64,000 bases of DNA from Zeugodacus cucurbitae (GCF_028554725.1 NC_071670.1:32358001-32422000), one strand, 5' to 3'; counted from the first letter of the stretch, positions 1 to 12,383 are shown. Program-made: numbers and translations. Notes: generated by a model not told the origin, from the sequence alone.

Positions 1-27
1 GTAATTCGAGTTATGGAAGTTCCACTG
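1..27. mobile_element. Terminus of a pogo-like MITE (truncated by window edge)
   Basis: The first 27 bases match the right terminal inverted repeat of the two complete MITEs at 18487-18904 and 20817-21237 (TTCGAGTTATGGAAGTTCC followed by ACTG). The rest of the element lies outside the window. Confidence 0.7.
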
Positions 28-474
28 CATATACATTTTTGCTTTTATGCTGCGGTGGTTTTGAACCCTCATACAAAAGAAAAAATATTTGAGAAAGTGT
101 TCGGTGAAGGATTTAAATTGTAAAGCAGTTTATGAAAATTTTTTTTTGGATGTGGACTGAAAACTATTTGTACGCACTATATATCGTTATAGTAATTTCA
201 AACTAATAAATAGTACGTAAATCATTACCTAAATAGAACTTCAAATAGAGATCCGCATACTTCAAGTCGCCACAAATATGAGACTCACCCTGTAAGAGTT
301 CCCTTTTGAGAGTATAAAAAAATAATAATAATAAGATAAAGAAAATATTTCTTATCAATACGTGTCGATACACAAAGTTTCAGTGAGCATTTGCATTATC
401 ATTCATTAGCGTTCTCCCAACAACCTCAGCAACAATGTGTAGTAGTCGTTAGGCGCGCAAGCCTACTGTGTATA

Positions 475-492
475 TGTGTGTGTGTGTGTGTG
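475..492. repeat. (TG)n microsatellite
   Basis: Uninterrupted TG dinucleotide run about 290 bases upstream of the first peptide gene. Other short simple repeats occur at 1083-1098 (TA), 11749-11766 (TA), 12521-12541 (GT), 23728-23753 (TA), 41640-41660 (TA) and 56509-56522 (TG). Confidence 0.9.
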
Positions 493-782
493 TCTATGAC
501 GATCACACGGTAATGTGATATCACTGTCGTTCACTCCCAGAAGGGCGTCTTAAGTAGCGGCACTAGAAATCGTTTGTAATCAGTTTAAGACCGGCATTTG
601 TAGCGTAGCAATTGTAGAAATTACTGCGGACAATCGTGAAAATCTAAACAAATATTTATATTAACTCAAAGTGTTGGCTGTTTGCGCTTATGTGTAGTAA
701 CATATTTGATCAAGACAAATAGTGAAATAAAGTCTTATTTGAACTGCTTTAAATTAAATTCACACAATTAGACATAATTGCA

Positions 783-1311
783 ATGGTTTCCAAACAAACC
801 CACTTCTCGTTGTGGACATTGCTGGTGGTCGCATTGTTGGTATTAAGCATAACCAACGAAACGGAGTGCCGTCGCGTGATATTCTATGCACCGCAGAACA
901 TAAAAATCTACACATCACAGATTTTATCGGCGCGTGCGCAGGAAAAGCCCTGCATAAAGTGTCATATGCGAGATCATCGTGGCGTTTGCCGGCGCGTACT
1001 ATCATTCAACAGCAGTGAGTATTCATTTACAACTCTGGATATTATGTATTTACTATAATTTTAAAACAATCATTGTGTACGTATATATATATATATACAT
1101 AGTGTAGTGATGTCAGCTGTCTATAAATAACACTACAAGTATTGCTCTAGTATCGTCATACTAACCTACATTCATACTGATATGCAACATGTTTATCGCC
1201 AAGCAAAAAATATTGACCCTGTCAAAACCTATCTAATCTGGTTGCAATGACACTAAAATACGTATTTAATACTGATTATTTTTTTCCTTTTCAGACGGTG
1301 TTAAATGCTGA
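783..1311 (+). CDS. Short secreted cysteine-containing peptide, two exons (family A, copy 1)
   Basis: Exon 1 is 783-1014 and exon 2 is 1295-1311. The start codon is followed by a hydrophobic stretch (roughly residues 10-24) that reads as a signal peptide. A VIFYAP motif follows, then a C-terminal box PCIKCHMRDHRGVCRR. The donor at 1015 (GTGAGT) and the acceptor ending at 1294 (a T-rich tract then CAG) are both strong. Splicing in phase 1 replaces the read-through tail with N-G-V-K-C and a stop, giving about 82 residues and adding a cysteine. The gene at 8482 has the same signal-VIFY-RDH-CRR order and the same intron phase, which supports both models. The function is not recognised. The short CxxC/RDHxxxCRR layout recalls small dipteran secreted peptides, but that is recollection, not a match. 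Confidence 0.65.
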
Positions 1312-1507
1312 AATATTACTGTGTCAAAATCGCCTCATATTAGGAATCTCCACTTGTCAACAGCAATGCCTGTATGCTAATGCAATTGTTTGGTTTATTA
1401 AGATTGTTAATTTATTGTAGTTGTAGCTCAAACGCTCGTGCAGTATTTCCTAACGATTATTTATTCAATGATCGTTTATTTTGTAAGTTATTTTTTGTTA
1501 ATATAAG

Positions 1508-1513
1508 AATAAA
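1508..1513 (+). terminator. Candidate polyadenylation signal of the 783 gene
   Basis: AATAAA lies about 195 bases after the spliced stop codon at 1311, on the same strand and before any other gene. Confidence 0.5.
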
Positions 1514-1530
1514 GTAAACAACATTAACAT

Positions 1531-3140
1531 ATTTCACATGATGACATAAACATATGTACATATATTTAACATGAATTGATACTATCTATCTAGATCTAAG
1601 ATAATAATAAATTAATTAAACAACTAATTACATAAAATTAGTGATTTTTTATTATTTTATTTATGGGATAGCGAAGAATAGGTGTTTCCTAACACTCCAG
1701 TATCATTTTTCGCTTCATTCACCACACGTATTCGAACAATCACAGTCTAAGCCTTTCAAAAGATCGAGCACAAATTTTGTTTTTACTGTTGAGCCATTGC
1801 CTGTGTTACTAAATACTGAGTGAGTTAATATACGTGGGTCATCTATAATACATGTTTTCTAATTAGGTTATACTTTGAAAGACAATAGCAAGTGTCCAAA
1901 TAAGGTTCACACAATATTATTTATTTTGCTCCTTGCTAAAGCGCCCACCAACGAAAAGAAGGCGTTACAAGTTATTATGACGCAACCAATCATATATCTT
2001 CCATGGGAACATCAATTTATTGTTGCAATAAGAGATATATCTTATATATATCTAATGTACCGAAATTCGATATATCTTATATTTATTGAACTTGATTGTA
2101 CCGAAATTCGATATCTATTTTTTTTTGCATATTTATTCGACGGAAAATAAAGCTATTAGCTTAACGATAGTATTTAATAAGAAAGATACATTATATAATA
2201 GTACAATCAATTTTCGAACAAAGCGCACTTATGTTTTCTAGACATTTTGGTACAATAATCTCAAGTTCAGGCCACATAAATTTAATATAAAATGTTATTA
2301 AAAATTAAATGATCTGTGCACATATATTTTTTATGTTAGCTGGAGTTCAAGACTGATTGTGGAATAAAGATATTGTTAAATATGATATACATGATGAAAG
2401 TCTATAAGGAAACGTGGTTGGTCGAAAATGATATCGCTTTCAATATCTATAACAAATTAAATCAATAAAATTAAAATGGCCACATAGAATATCAGAACTT
2501 TGATAAGAGATTTATTCAGCATCTTAATGGTGTTTAGCACATATGATTTAGATGCACTAAATTTTATAATAAAGATAATAAAGCCGCACTGATTGTGATT
2601 CTCTGTGAAAAAATTTACAATCTCATATTTGGATTTGATTCTTTGCATTTACAATATGCAGATCAAGCGTGATGATATTGGAATAAAACATTGGTCAAAC
2701 GTTTGCTCTTCAATAAATTGCAATCAGATTATAAATATTCAAGAATAAAAATTTCGAACAGGAGAACGTCAGAGTCTACGGCTGATTTTTTAACAATAAA
2801 TTTCCGAGATTTAATGAAACCGTTTCAGATGGAGAGCTGAGCATTTCGATATCTTATGTACAAGTTATCTTCTTATAACTTGCCGGAGTTTGTAAGCAAA
2901 GGTCTTGATCTGGTCACTTACATTCTTTTTTATTTATGTTTACGGCAATTAAAACACTTTTCATATCTTGTCTTTACCAGCATAATTTTATGCCAAACTG
3001 TGTATATAATGTAATCTATTTCAATAAAATTGCAGTATTAGTATCTTGCCTTTATCGCTTTCATTAGAATACATTATAAATAACTTATTAAATTATATCA
3101 CATATTTTATAATAACAATAACAATTAATAGTAATACCAA
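1531..3140. other. AT-rich intergenic stretch with no recognised feature
   Basis: No supported gene or repeat was seen. The reading frames present are low-complexity, lack signal peptides or domains, and look like chance frames. Confidence 0.5.
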
Positions 3141-3154
3141 ATTTTATTATTAAA

Positions 3155-3376
3155 TTAAGGATTAGCGATCTTAAGTTGTTCTTTCAATAAATGTAATGAT
3201 TTTAAGTTGTTTGTTGATTGTCGAATAAACTTAGCTCCCATTATCGTGTTTTCAATTGGATCATATATCACATGCCGCACCACTCGCTTTTTAGCCAAAG
3301 GTAAAGACTGGACGTGCACCAAAGTTACGAGAATTATCAGCACCAGCAGCTGTGTCGCCTTTTGCAAGAGTTTCAT
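3155..3376 (-). CDS. Short secreted peptide, single exon
   Basis: The frame encodes 73 residues. An N-terminal K-rich start is followed by a hydrophobic core (LLVLIILVTLVHV) and a likely signal-peptidase site after HVQS. The mature part is basic and begins LPLAKKRVVRHVIYDP; a KKR dibasic site could allow prohormone-like cleavage. It has no cysteine. The VIYDP segment resembles VIFYAP and VIFYNQ of the peptides at 783 and 8482, so it may be a cysteine-free relative, but this is tentative. The gene has a consensus core promoter about 70 bases upstream and an AATAAA-like signal just downstream on the minus strand (near 3143). Function is unknown. Confidence 0.6.
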   Translation of the reverse strand: MKLLQKATQLLVLIILVTLVHVQSLPLAKKRVVRHVIYDPIENTIMGAKFIRQSTNNLKSLHLLKEQLKIANP

Positions 3377-3442
3377 TTTGCAGGTAATTCAAAATACAAT
3401 ACAGGATTTCCACTGATAGATACAGCTCAAGTACTCGTTGTC

Positions 3443-3478
3443 GACTGAACTCATAATGTTTTTACTCTCTTTTATATA
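3443..3478 (-). promoter_or_regulatory. Core promoter of the 3155-3376 peptide gene (TATA plus initiator)
   Basis: On the minus strand TATATAAAAG (3478-3469) is followed 32 bases later by the arthropod initiator TCAGTC (A at 3446). This spacing matches insect TATA/Inr promoters and places the transcription start about 70 bases before the ATG at 3376. Confidence 0.7.
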
Positions 3479-3794
3479 TGCTCTAAACCACTAAACTCCA
3501 TAAATGGTTCAGTAACATCAATGAGGAAGTGTGCAGTGCTAAAATAAGGCACCTCTATTATTGCGGTAATGAAATGACGTAAGTTTTAAACCTCACTGAT
3601 GTTTGTGGCGGCTGAGCGAGGTTTGTCTCTACAAAGATTCTTAGTAAAAAGACACTCAGAAGTAACAAGTAAGAAACAAGTACTGAGTTTATATACTTTG
3701 TTTGAGGAGATCTGAGGGTTAGGTGAGGCATGAAAAGTTTTGCATACTACAGTACAAGGTCTAAGTTTGTTCACTTAATGATTGTTTCCAATAC

Positions 3795-4880
3795 CTAAAG
3801 GTCATGAAGAAATATGGGGCGCTATATATCCAAATGATCATGACAAAACTAGTAGATTTGTTGATGTCCGCGGATATGAAGACTTGTGCAAAAATGTAGA
3901 AAGGTTGATAAAACATGGTAAAGCTTAATCAGTGGAACTTGGTAGGAACATTGCCGTTAACTGCAAAAAAAGAGATTATATTTACCATCATTAGATTGTA
4001 CCGGAGTCTCCGACAGAACCGCTGCCATTATAGTTTCTTCCCTCTTAAAAGACGTTGGTATTATTTCATCGAACGATCCAAGTTGTGTCATTGATTGTTC
4101 AAATTTGCGCCGTGAAAAAACTAAGGTTAGATCAACTTTATTTTAGAAAAGGACTGCAATAAAATACTTCGTGGTTTGTATTTTGACGGAAGGAAGGATA
4201 AGAATTTGGTTCGTATTGATAAACAATGGAAATTTTACAGAAAACGACAGTTTGAAATCATTATTTGATTTTATCGAATCAAGTAAACAACTAGTAATTT
4301 GGTCAGGTGACATGACCATTGAATGAGTCGGAAACACCTAAAAATATTAAAAACCCTATATTATTATATTTGAATTCTAAGTCGGTACAGCTGAGTGAAT
4401 TAGCAGTTGTTGTTGGGTACGATGGAAGTTTAGTGAATACAGGTTTCAAAGGTGGTGTTATTCGTCTGATGGTGGAGGAATTTAATAAGTCATCACAGTG
4501 GTTTATCTGTCAATTGCATTCGAAGGAGTTACCACTACGTCAACTTTTATTACATTTAGACGGAAAAACTACACACTTAATGCCATGATTGATGACGATA
4601 GATAGGTTATAAGGGATATCGATATACAGATGAATTGTAAAAGCTCGAACTTTTAAAGTACCTGCATTCAACTTCTATGCCAAAGGTTATACTGACATTA
4701 TTATATAGCGAGACTGTGATACTGAACTAAACTGAGGCACCTCGAAACCTTGAAAACATTGTCAAGAGCGGTCTTGGTACATGTCACACACAAGCCGTGG
4801 AGCGCTGTATCAAGGTAGTACAGAAGCATCTCCACGTAGGGAAAACAAACGAGATGATTTTATTAGGGTAAGGTTGCTAT
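3795..4880 (+). pseudogene. Degenerate arthropod transposon-like gene (SDR / LYFDGRKDK / ELPLRQL / LDGKT family)
   Basis: Broken frames on the plus strand carry, in order: GVSDRTAAIIVSSLLKDVGI (about 4001-4060), then NLRREKTK, then GLYFDGRKDKN (about 4171-4205), then VGYDGSLVNTGFKGGVIRL (about 4411-4470), then ELPLRQLLLHLDGKTTH (about 4528-4578), then HTQAVERCIKVVQKH (about 4785-4830). I recognise this motif order from a repeated, uncharacterised protein family found in many arthropod genomes and usually taken as transposon-derived. Several stops and frame changes interrupt it, so it is a pseudogene. The element superfamily is not established. Confidence 0.6.
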
Positions 4881-5399
4881 CGCAGTAATGTATTTGAGTA
4901 ATGTAAGAGAATATTTTTCTTACAGCCCTAAATAAAAGCGGCACGGCAGATATCTGTCAAAAAAACCTCATGCCCATACAATTTGTATGGCGCATACCGA
5001 AGTAACTCGACGGCGACGCTGAAAAATTATATTTTGACAGCGGGTTCTGAAGAAAAGTTGCTGCGAAAAAACATTTTCTCCATTCATTATCGCTCCACTT
5101 TAGTAGTTATAGGAAAATGAGTCAGATGTTTCGATACAATTAGAACTTATATAATATGTGCGGGTTTTCCGAAAATTTAATAGATTTTACACCTAATGAG
5201 TGAATCACGAGTGTGTACAAAATTTCACTTTAGCCATTTAGCCATTATTATTAATCATCAAAGCGACCACTTCCTCAGCATATTTTCAGGCGTCGTTGTT
5301 ACAACCGCAAACAGTTTATCGCACATTGCGATTTTAATTTTTAATTTTCGTACAAGCACATATTGACACATTTAGATAAAGATTTTATAGTAAACTTGA
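4881..5399. other. Intergenic stretch, nothing recognised
   Basis: No supported gene, RNA or repeat boundary was found between the transposon-like pseudogene and the next Rep-A copy. Confidence 0.4.
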
Positions 5400-6500
5400 T
5401 ATACGCTCAGCGCCAACAAAAGGGCAACACCACTTTAGATATGAATCATAAATTTATATGAACGCCTTGAAAATTACGGAAAATAAAACTAAACGATTGA
5501 GATATGGAGTTATAGTATATACCACAATGATCAGGAGGACGAGGAGAGTTGAAATCTGGATGTCTGTTTGCCCGTCCGTCCGTGCAAGTGATAACTTGAG
5601 TAATAATTGAGATGTCTTAATGAAACTTGGTACACGTGTTTCTTGGCGCCAAGAGAAGGTTGCTTTCGTAGATGGGCGAAATCGGACCACTACCACGCCC
5701 AATAAATGGCGAAAACTGAAAATATATAATATGCTATAAATGAAGTTAAAATTTGGTAATTCCTTTCGGGAAAGTACGCGTTTAAAACTACTAAAGCTAT
5801 ATCAACCAAGCTATGGTCGTTTTTTTAGCCACCTACTGATAGAGTCGAAAAATGGAGGTAATCGGTTCAACCACGCCAATTCCAATGAAATTTGGTTCGA
5901 ACCAAATCCTTGACATCTCAATTCTATAGTTTTAAAATGGGCGATATCAAGCACAGGCACGTTTACTTCCTATATACCGCAATTTTGAAGCCAGTCTGAT
6001 TCATTCACTTCATGTACCATAGCCAGTGTCAAATTCACCGAAGTCGGACTATAACATTTCAGGGCCCTCTGAGTCTTTGTATATTTTTTTTATTGAATTC
6101 GGTAAATCTCTCAGATATTCAAAAGGAATTCAAAGGAGTTGTGTTTCTTTTAATTGTTTGCCCCCGTGCCAAAAATCGACAAACCCGACATAATCGGGGC
6201 AATATTACCATACAGATTTTCAAACTTCCGGTCGACTTTATACCGCATATATCGGTTAATATGTGAGATATTTTTGCAAAATTAAGTTATCGTATATTTT
6301 TGGATACACTATAGCTTGGTGATCCAAATAAGTGAAATCGGTCCAGCAATTACCCTAGCCCCATATACTGTATATAATGATTTTCGTTATTCTAGTGAAT
6401 TTATGTCGAATATACGGAACGATGTGTAACATTAAATAAATGAATGCGAGAGTATATAATGTTCGATTACACCCGCAATTAGCCCTTCCTTAGTTATTTG
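5400..6500 (-). mobile_element. Rep-A dispersed repeat, diverged copy
   Basis: In minus orientation it shows the Rep-A order: a CTAAACGA-like block, TGATCAGG, a GTCCGTCC tract near 5571-5585, the TTGAGTAAT/GAGATGTCTTAATGAAACTTGG block, and finally the end signature GCGAGAGTATATAATG, TTCGATTACACCCG and TTAGCCCTTCCTTAG (about 6448-6497). It has no credible coding frame. The left boundary is approximate. Confidence 0.75.
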
Positions 6501-8280
6501 AGTATATATATGTATTATCTTTTGTTATTATAATATATAAATGGAGATTAGCCTATATTCGGTTTGACAAGCATTGATATTAAATTTCTCATTTAAGAAT
6601 GTTTCATTAAATTATTTTAGATTCACTCGCCATCTTAACCGCTGTCATAATTTTCATACGCACTATCTGTTTTTAGGACTCGATTCTATATAAACATGAG
6701 TGTATATACCAGTTAATTCCAAATTAAAATTGTTTTCTATTATTTGTTTTTATTGTAATTATTTAATCATATAGGGATATAAATAATTGATAAACAAAAA
6801 AGTTAAATCATAATGTGTGGATTAGAAGTTTAAAAAACCGTAACCTTCAATTGTTATTTTTAGACCTAATTTTTAGTGTGCCTTTTAATGCATATAATTG
6901 GGGTATACGAATACATGGAAACGATAACATGGAATTTTAGCGATAAAATGTATTTCACGCACCTTTCAATACAGTCGTCAAGCGCTATTTTTAAAAATTC
7001 TGTGCTTTTACTTATACGGAAATGACGTTTTTATTTATGTTTTATTGACACTACCCAAGTGAATACGTAATCTACAGCTACATATGTCATCGATTCAACG
7101 AAATTCCCGGGGAGTTTCGTCACACTTATCCACAAGTGAAATTCGTAAGCAATTCACCTTTGTATCCATGGGCCGTGACATTTAGAATTTTGTACAATGT
7201 ATGACTTCGCATTTGGCGCCGCAAATAATCTAGCAGCCGCTAGCAAATACTGAACCATTTTGTAAATAGTAGTAGTCGCTGAAAACAAATTAATTTTTAA
7301 GATTTATTAACTTGACTTGTGTATGGATATGTGTAAACCAATCAATTCCCGTTTGTATGTTTGCATATATTTATGTGAGGTGTGTGGAAGTATGTAAACT
7401 ATACGTTTTACAATACCTTATCTAAAGAATTTATTCGTAGTTTGAATAAAGTGGTATATAGTATACATATATTGTTGTATAGTACTGCACAGTAGCGCTA
7501 CTAAAAAGTATGCGAGGGGATCACTAAAGAGAGTACCACGTTTCGAAAAGCAAAACGCAAGCATAATTTGTCGGTTTTGAGAACTGTCAAATGTTAATTG
7601 GTATACGTACATCAAATATCAATATTCAATTCACGTTTAGACACTGGCGTTCCTTTTTTGGAGTACATGGTATAAAAAAATACGCACTTGAGCAAGAATT
7701 AAGTAGAATGAACGTTCGATAGCTGTAGTTTGCACTATTCGGTATTTCGGTATTTTACGTCGCTTTATCAGTTTTCGATAACGATCTTTAGTTATGTTAA
7801 AAAATTTTCATCTTCAGCAGATTAGAGTAGCCAACTAATTTTGGGTCAATAACCTACAACCTTGTATGATCTTAAAATATCTAAACTACCACAAAGTAAG
7901 AGTTTCATACATTTTTGTTTTCTGTTAAAATTGTTGACCAGTGTCAATATTTGATGTTATGTCGAAAATATATTAGATATTGTGACATTGCCAACGTAGA
8001 AGGAATAATAACCTTCTACAGTATTATTTAAGTATTGCAACGGCCGAGACCTACGACCAAACCAGCTATAACCACCAATCAACATATTAATCGATATCTT
8101 TGACTTGTATTAACAGATAACTTCGTAAATTTTATTTCCATTCCGTCACTGCCTGGCAATTTAATCTTATCAGCTACAAATTATTTTCAGCGATAAACCT
8201 GAACACCCCTCCAGCCGTAAGATATCCGGCGAACGACAACATGTCTTACAAATAGCAAAAATATTTCATGTCAGCAATCA
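6501..8280. other. Intergenic AT-rich DNA, nothing recognised
   Basis: No supported coding or repeat feature. A GATA-type site (TTATCA, about 8167) and several others near 8345 may belong to the upstream region of the 8482 peptide gene. Confidence 0.4.
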
Positions 8281-8281
8281 A

Positions 8282-8314
8282 TATAAGACGACGCCTGAAC
8301 CACACTAGCAAGTC
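8282..8314 (+). promoter_or_regulatory. Possible core promoter of the 8482 peptide gene
   Basis: TATAAG at 8282-8287 lies about 29 bases before GCAAGTCG, a weak match to the arthropod initiator. An alternative initiator TCAGCG at 8323 is slightly too far from the TATA box. The evidence is weak but no better candidate is near. Confidence 0.35.
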
Positions 8315-8481
8315 GCTAAAACTCAGCGCTATAGTAACGCTTTATCTCTTCGCACCTTCGCATATAGAAATATACGACCGAACGCGAAGCATACAAAATT
8401 AACGGTGTTATATTGTTAAACTTGATTTATAAGCCCAATTTTATCGCTCTTCAAAAGTTTAAAGTTTTATAATTCTAAAAT

Positions 8482-8701
8482 ATGCATACACGTGTGTTAA
8501 TATTCATAATTTTTGCACTTGTGCTGATTGTTTCCAATTTTTGTACAACAACTGAGGCGCATAAAGTGATCTTCTATAATCAAAAGCCCTCCGTGCGGAA
8601 AAGTCAATTGCTCTCGACACAGATCATGTCGCAACCATGCCCAAGGGGCAAAATGCGTGATCATCGCAATCGTTGTAGGCGTGCCATTATATTTAGTAGA
8701 A
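8482..8701 (+). CDS. Short secreted cysteine-containing peptide, exon 1 (family A, copy 2)
   Basis: The exon encodes a signal peptide (hydrophobic core IFIIFALVLIVSNF), then AHKVIFYNQ and the box PCPRGKMRDHRNRCRR. A strong donor GTGAGTATG begins at 8702 in phase 1, exactly as in the gene at 783, so the apparent read-through tail (EYEYTGLKNK) is probably intronic. The second exon is unresolved. The best acceptor seen is at 12250 (a long T-rich tract then ACAG), which would add only K-Q-K before a stop and make an intron of about 3.5 kb containing a Rep-A copy. Another acceptor ends at 10001. Without splicing, the frame would end at 8736. Two cysteines are certain. Role is unknown; see the gene at 783. 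Confidence 0.6.
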
Positions 8702-8736
8702 GTGAGTATGAGTATACCGGGTTGAAAAATAAGTGA

Positions 8737-10440
8737 AAGAAATTACATATGTATATAAAACTAGTGCAAAAAAGCGTGAAAAAAGAAGTGTATATATCAA
8801 CAGTATAGTTTGTGTGCAGGTTGTTCCATAATATAGGCAGATTTTAATTTTGATTTCTGTTAAAAACGAAGTTAATAATTGGTTCAAGGTGTCTTTTCTG
8901 TGGCTATGCTCCGTGGGTTTGATATAAATAATATTGATATGTAAATTATCAGGAAAATATAACTTAATAGTAATAAATTTAAGCTGCTGTACTTGCATAA
9001 ACAACTGAGCTACGGTAAATCGACAGTGAATATAATACTCGTATAAGCAAATTAATATGATCATTCAATATTATAAATTTCGCGGAGCTGATATAGTATG
9101 CTAAAACGCCCATAAGAAACTAAAACCATAAAAAAGTTATAAAATTAACTGGAGGAAGGAAATTGTCGTTTAATTTTGTAGTAAAACCGGGGCGTGGTTT
9201 TATGTTGCATATTTTTCATATCTGCTTATCATACATTGGAAAAGCTGTGTGTTATCGATACTAAAGGCAACTGAAGTGATTAAATGTTGTTATTTAGGAA
9301 GTAGTCATGTTTACAGCCCGTTTATGAAGGCTTTCTTCTACATATGAGGCACATCGTAATATATACATATGTATATGTAAATATACATACATATATGCAT
9401 GCATTTACCCATACTCGTGAAGTTATAGTACAGTGGAGAATTAGTTGTGATCACGTTTTTTTGCTATGTCTTGGAATTAAAACATGTATAATCACACATA
9501 TGAAATATAAAATAAAATAATAAAGAAGTGATATGAGTACTCCGGTTACATTAACTGCACATAACGGCATATTATGGGAATTTGTTAATAGTTTTCCGTG
9601 ACAATAGAGAAATGCCATGAAGGACGGAATTTATATTATGCGTTACTAAGCCAAGGAAAAAGGAAGTTTGTTTACCTTCGAGATTTTAATTAGCTAAAAT
9701 TACGTTTTTAAACCAAATTCTATTGAAAGAGGCGCGAGTATAGTTTTTTAATTCAATAAATCAAATGATAGATAATTAAAATTACGACAAGTATGGGTCT
9801 AAACTGTTCTCATAAAAGAGCTAGAAGTTTAAGTTCTTCTCACAGTTTAGAAGAAATGAACCAGAACAACGATGAAACGTCTGATTTACGCAGTAAGATT
9901 TATCTAAGAACTTTATAGGAAATGTCATAAGGCGTAAAGTAAGAAAATATTTTGAACGAAGTCTAACTCATAGAATAACTAACTTCAAATTTCATTTTCA
10001 GTCTCACACATTTTTAAAATTAATTTTAGTAATACTCGTACATATCTGGTTATCTAAATCCTTAGACCAAATCTAAATCGTTTGGCAAATGTCTTTCGTT
10101 TTTAAAACCGCTGTATTTGATAGTATTGTATTTTAAATTTTTGCTTTGAGTCTAACACATATAATGTACTATATACTTGTGTTAGAGGTATATATTATAT
10201 ATCTCTTATATACTTGTTCTAGATAAATATATTTAAAAATTGTACTTGGTACACATTACATATCGGTCAGAAAATTAGTAGTTGGGTATCGAATTTTGCA
10301 ATACATGTATGTATTTGTTTCGGACTACTAAGAATTTTTTATCTTCATGAAATATTATGTTTTTGTGAAATAATGCTGAGGACTAAAGGAAACAAACTTG
10401 CATTATGTTTGCTAATTTCCTATAGTTCAAATTAGTATCA
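8737..10440. other. Probable intron or intergenic DNA without recognised features
   Basis: AT-rich sequence between the exon at 8482 and the Rep-A copy at 10441. A minus-strand open frame at 8693-9064 has no signal peptide or domain and overlaps the real exon, so it was not called. Confidence 0.4.
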
Positions 10441-11864
10441 ACAAGTAAGGAAAGGCTAAGTTCGGGTGCAACCGAACATATTATACTCTCGCAATTTATT
10501 GATGTAATTTTTAAAGATAACACAATTCGACCCATATATTCGGCATATTAGAATATTAGAATAACGAAAATCATCATAAATAGTATATGGGAACTGAGGT
10601 AATTCCTAAACCGATTTTACTCGTTTTCACCACCAAGATACATTATATCAATACACTATACGGTCACTTAATTTTATATTACTTATAATTAGGTATATGG
10701 GATATGGGGGAAGTTATGACCCGATTTTAAAATATTTTTGTACAGAGACAAACTGTTATAAGAAAAAAATTCAGAGGTTATGAATTACATTAAAATATCT
10801 GAGAGATTTACCTATATTTTCGGTGAAAAATTATCCTTAGGCCCTGAGTTCTTCATATTCTATATCAGGGGCCTTGAAAAATCATGGTCCGATTTTGACA
10901 ATTTTTCCACAACTGATGTCACAGCTCAGATACAATATTTGTGTGAAGTTTAATTCCTCTATCTTCATTGATTCCTTATGTATATATTATAAATTGAAGG
11001 AATCAGATGGAATTCAAAATTGAGTTATATGGGAAGTAGGCGTAGTTGTGAACCGATTTCGCCCATATTCCACCCGTGTCATGAGGGTGTTAAGAAAGTG
11101 TTATATACCGAATTCATTGAAATCGGTCTAGTAGTTCTTGAGATTTGGTGTTTGACCCATAAGTGGGCGATGCCAAGCCCATTTTCCATTTTGTAAAAAA
11201 ATCTCAGTGCAGATTCTTTCTGCCATATCTTATGTAAAATTTGGTGTTTCTGACGTTTCTCGTTAGTGAGTTAACGCACTTTTAGTCATTTTTAACCTAA
11301 CCTTTGTATAGGAGGTGGGCGTGTTTATTATCCGATTTCTTTCATTTTTGGACTGTATAAAGAAACGGCTAAAAGAAACGACTCCAGCAAGTTTGGTTTA
11401 TATAGCTTTATTGGTTTGCAAGATATATACAAAAAACCTATTTTGGGGCGGGGTCACACCCACTTTTACAAAAAAATTACATTCAAATATGCTCCTCTCT
11501 AATGCGATCCTATGTTCCAAATTTTATTTTCATAACTTTATTTATGGCTTAGTTATGACATTGTATAAGTTTTCGCTTTTCGCCATTTATGGGCGTGGCA
11601 ATGGACCGATTTTGCCCATCTTCGGGTGCCAAGGAATATGTGTTCCAAGTTTCATTAAGATATCTTAAATTTTACTCAAGTTATCGCTTACACGGACAGA
11701 CGAACAGACGGACGGATTTCATCCACTCGTCATCATGATCATTTATATACATATATATATATATATAACCCCATATCTAACACTCTTATTTCTTGGTGAC
11801 ACAAACAACCGTTATGTGAACAAAACTATAATACTCTGTGCAACAGGTTGCGAGAGTATAAAAA
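10441..11864 (+). mobile_element. Rep-A dispersed repeat, full-length copy
   Basis: It starts ACAAGTAAGGAAAGGCTAAG, then the hairpin TTCGGGTGCAACCGAA and TATACTCTCGCAA. It ends GGTTGCGAGAGTATAAAAA. Near the right end it has GACAGACGAACAGACGGACG, then CATGATCA, TATATATATAACCCCATATC and CAACCGTTATGTGAACAAAA. The length (1424) matches the copies at 13301 and 29982. Short frames inside are out of register between copies and lack domains, so the element looks non-coding and non-autonomous. The superfamily is unknown. Confidence 0.85.
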
Positions 11865-12250
11865 TAACATTTCTAAATAAAACAAAAGGGCGAGATGTCT
11901 TCATGTAAAGTTTAGTCCCACAAGCTCTCAGTGGGCCATAAAAAATGAAATTATTTTCAAATTCATATAGGAGTACAAATCTCACCTGGCTATATTTATT
12001 ATATTTCATGACACACATTTAGGTTTTATTAATATTTCGAGTTTGAAGTCTAAACTACTCAAGACGTTGTTTATTTTATCTACAGTACAAAAAATAACTC
12101 TACTTGAGTTAAGTCAAAATACATAAAATGTATATGTATGTATTTACATTTGTACTAATTCTTGCTAAATGTCAACAAAATTGACAGATATCATAATGCT
12201 ATAATTAATATTTTTTTTTATTTTATCTTTATTTCTTTTGTACTTTACAG

Positions 12251-12383
12251 AACAGAAATAAATGGCGCAGGGCATACACTCATTATCGAAGAAGCATGCT
12301 TGAAATGTTTATCACTGAGAGTAATCGCGTGGAATTCATCGAATGGAACTGGCATACGCCGATGCTCTGACGCCACTGTGTGA
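12251..12383 (+). CDS. Candidate cysteine-bearing exon (EACLKC...RRC), tentative
   Basis: A strong acceptor (T-rich tract then TTTACAG) ends at 12250. One frame after it reads GAGHTLIIEEACLKC and ends with GIRRCSDATV and a stop at 12381-12383. It would need an upstream exon ending in phase 2. The strong donor at 8702 is phase 1 and would instead read K-Q-K-stop here. Only a weak donor (GTATAC, 8712) would fit the longer frame. The homologous DNA near 22195-22290 does not keep this frame, which argues against it. It may be an orphan exon, an untranslated exon, or chance. Confidence 0.25.
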
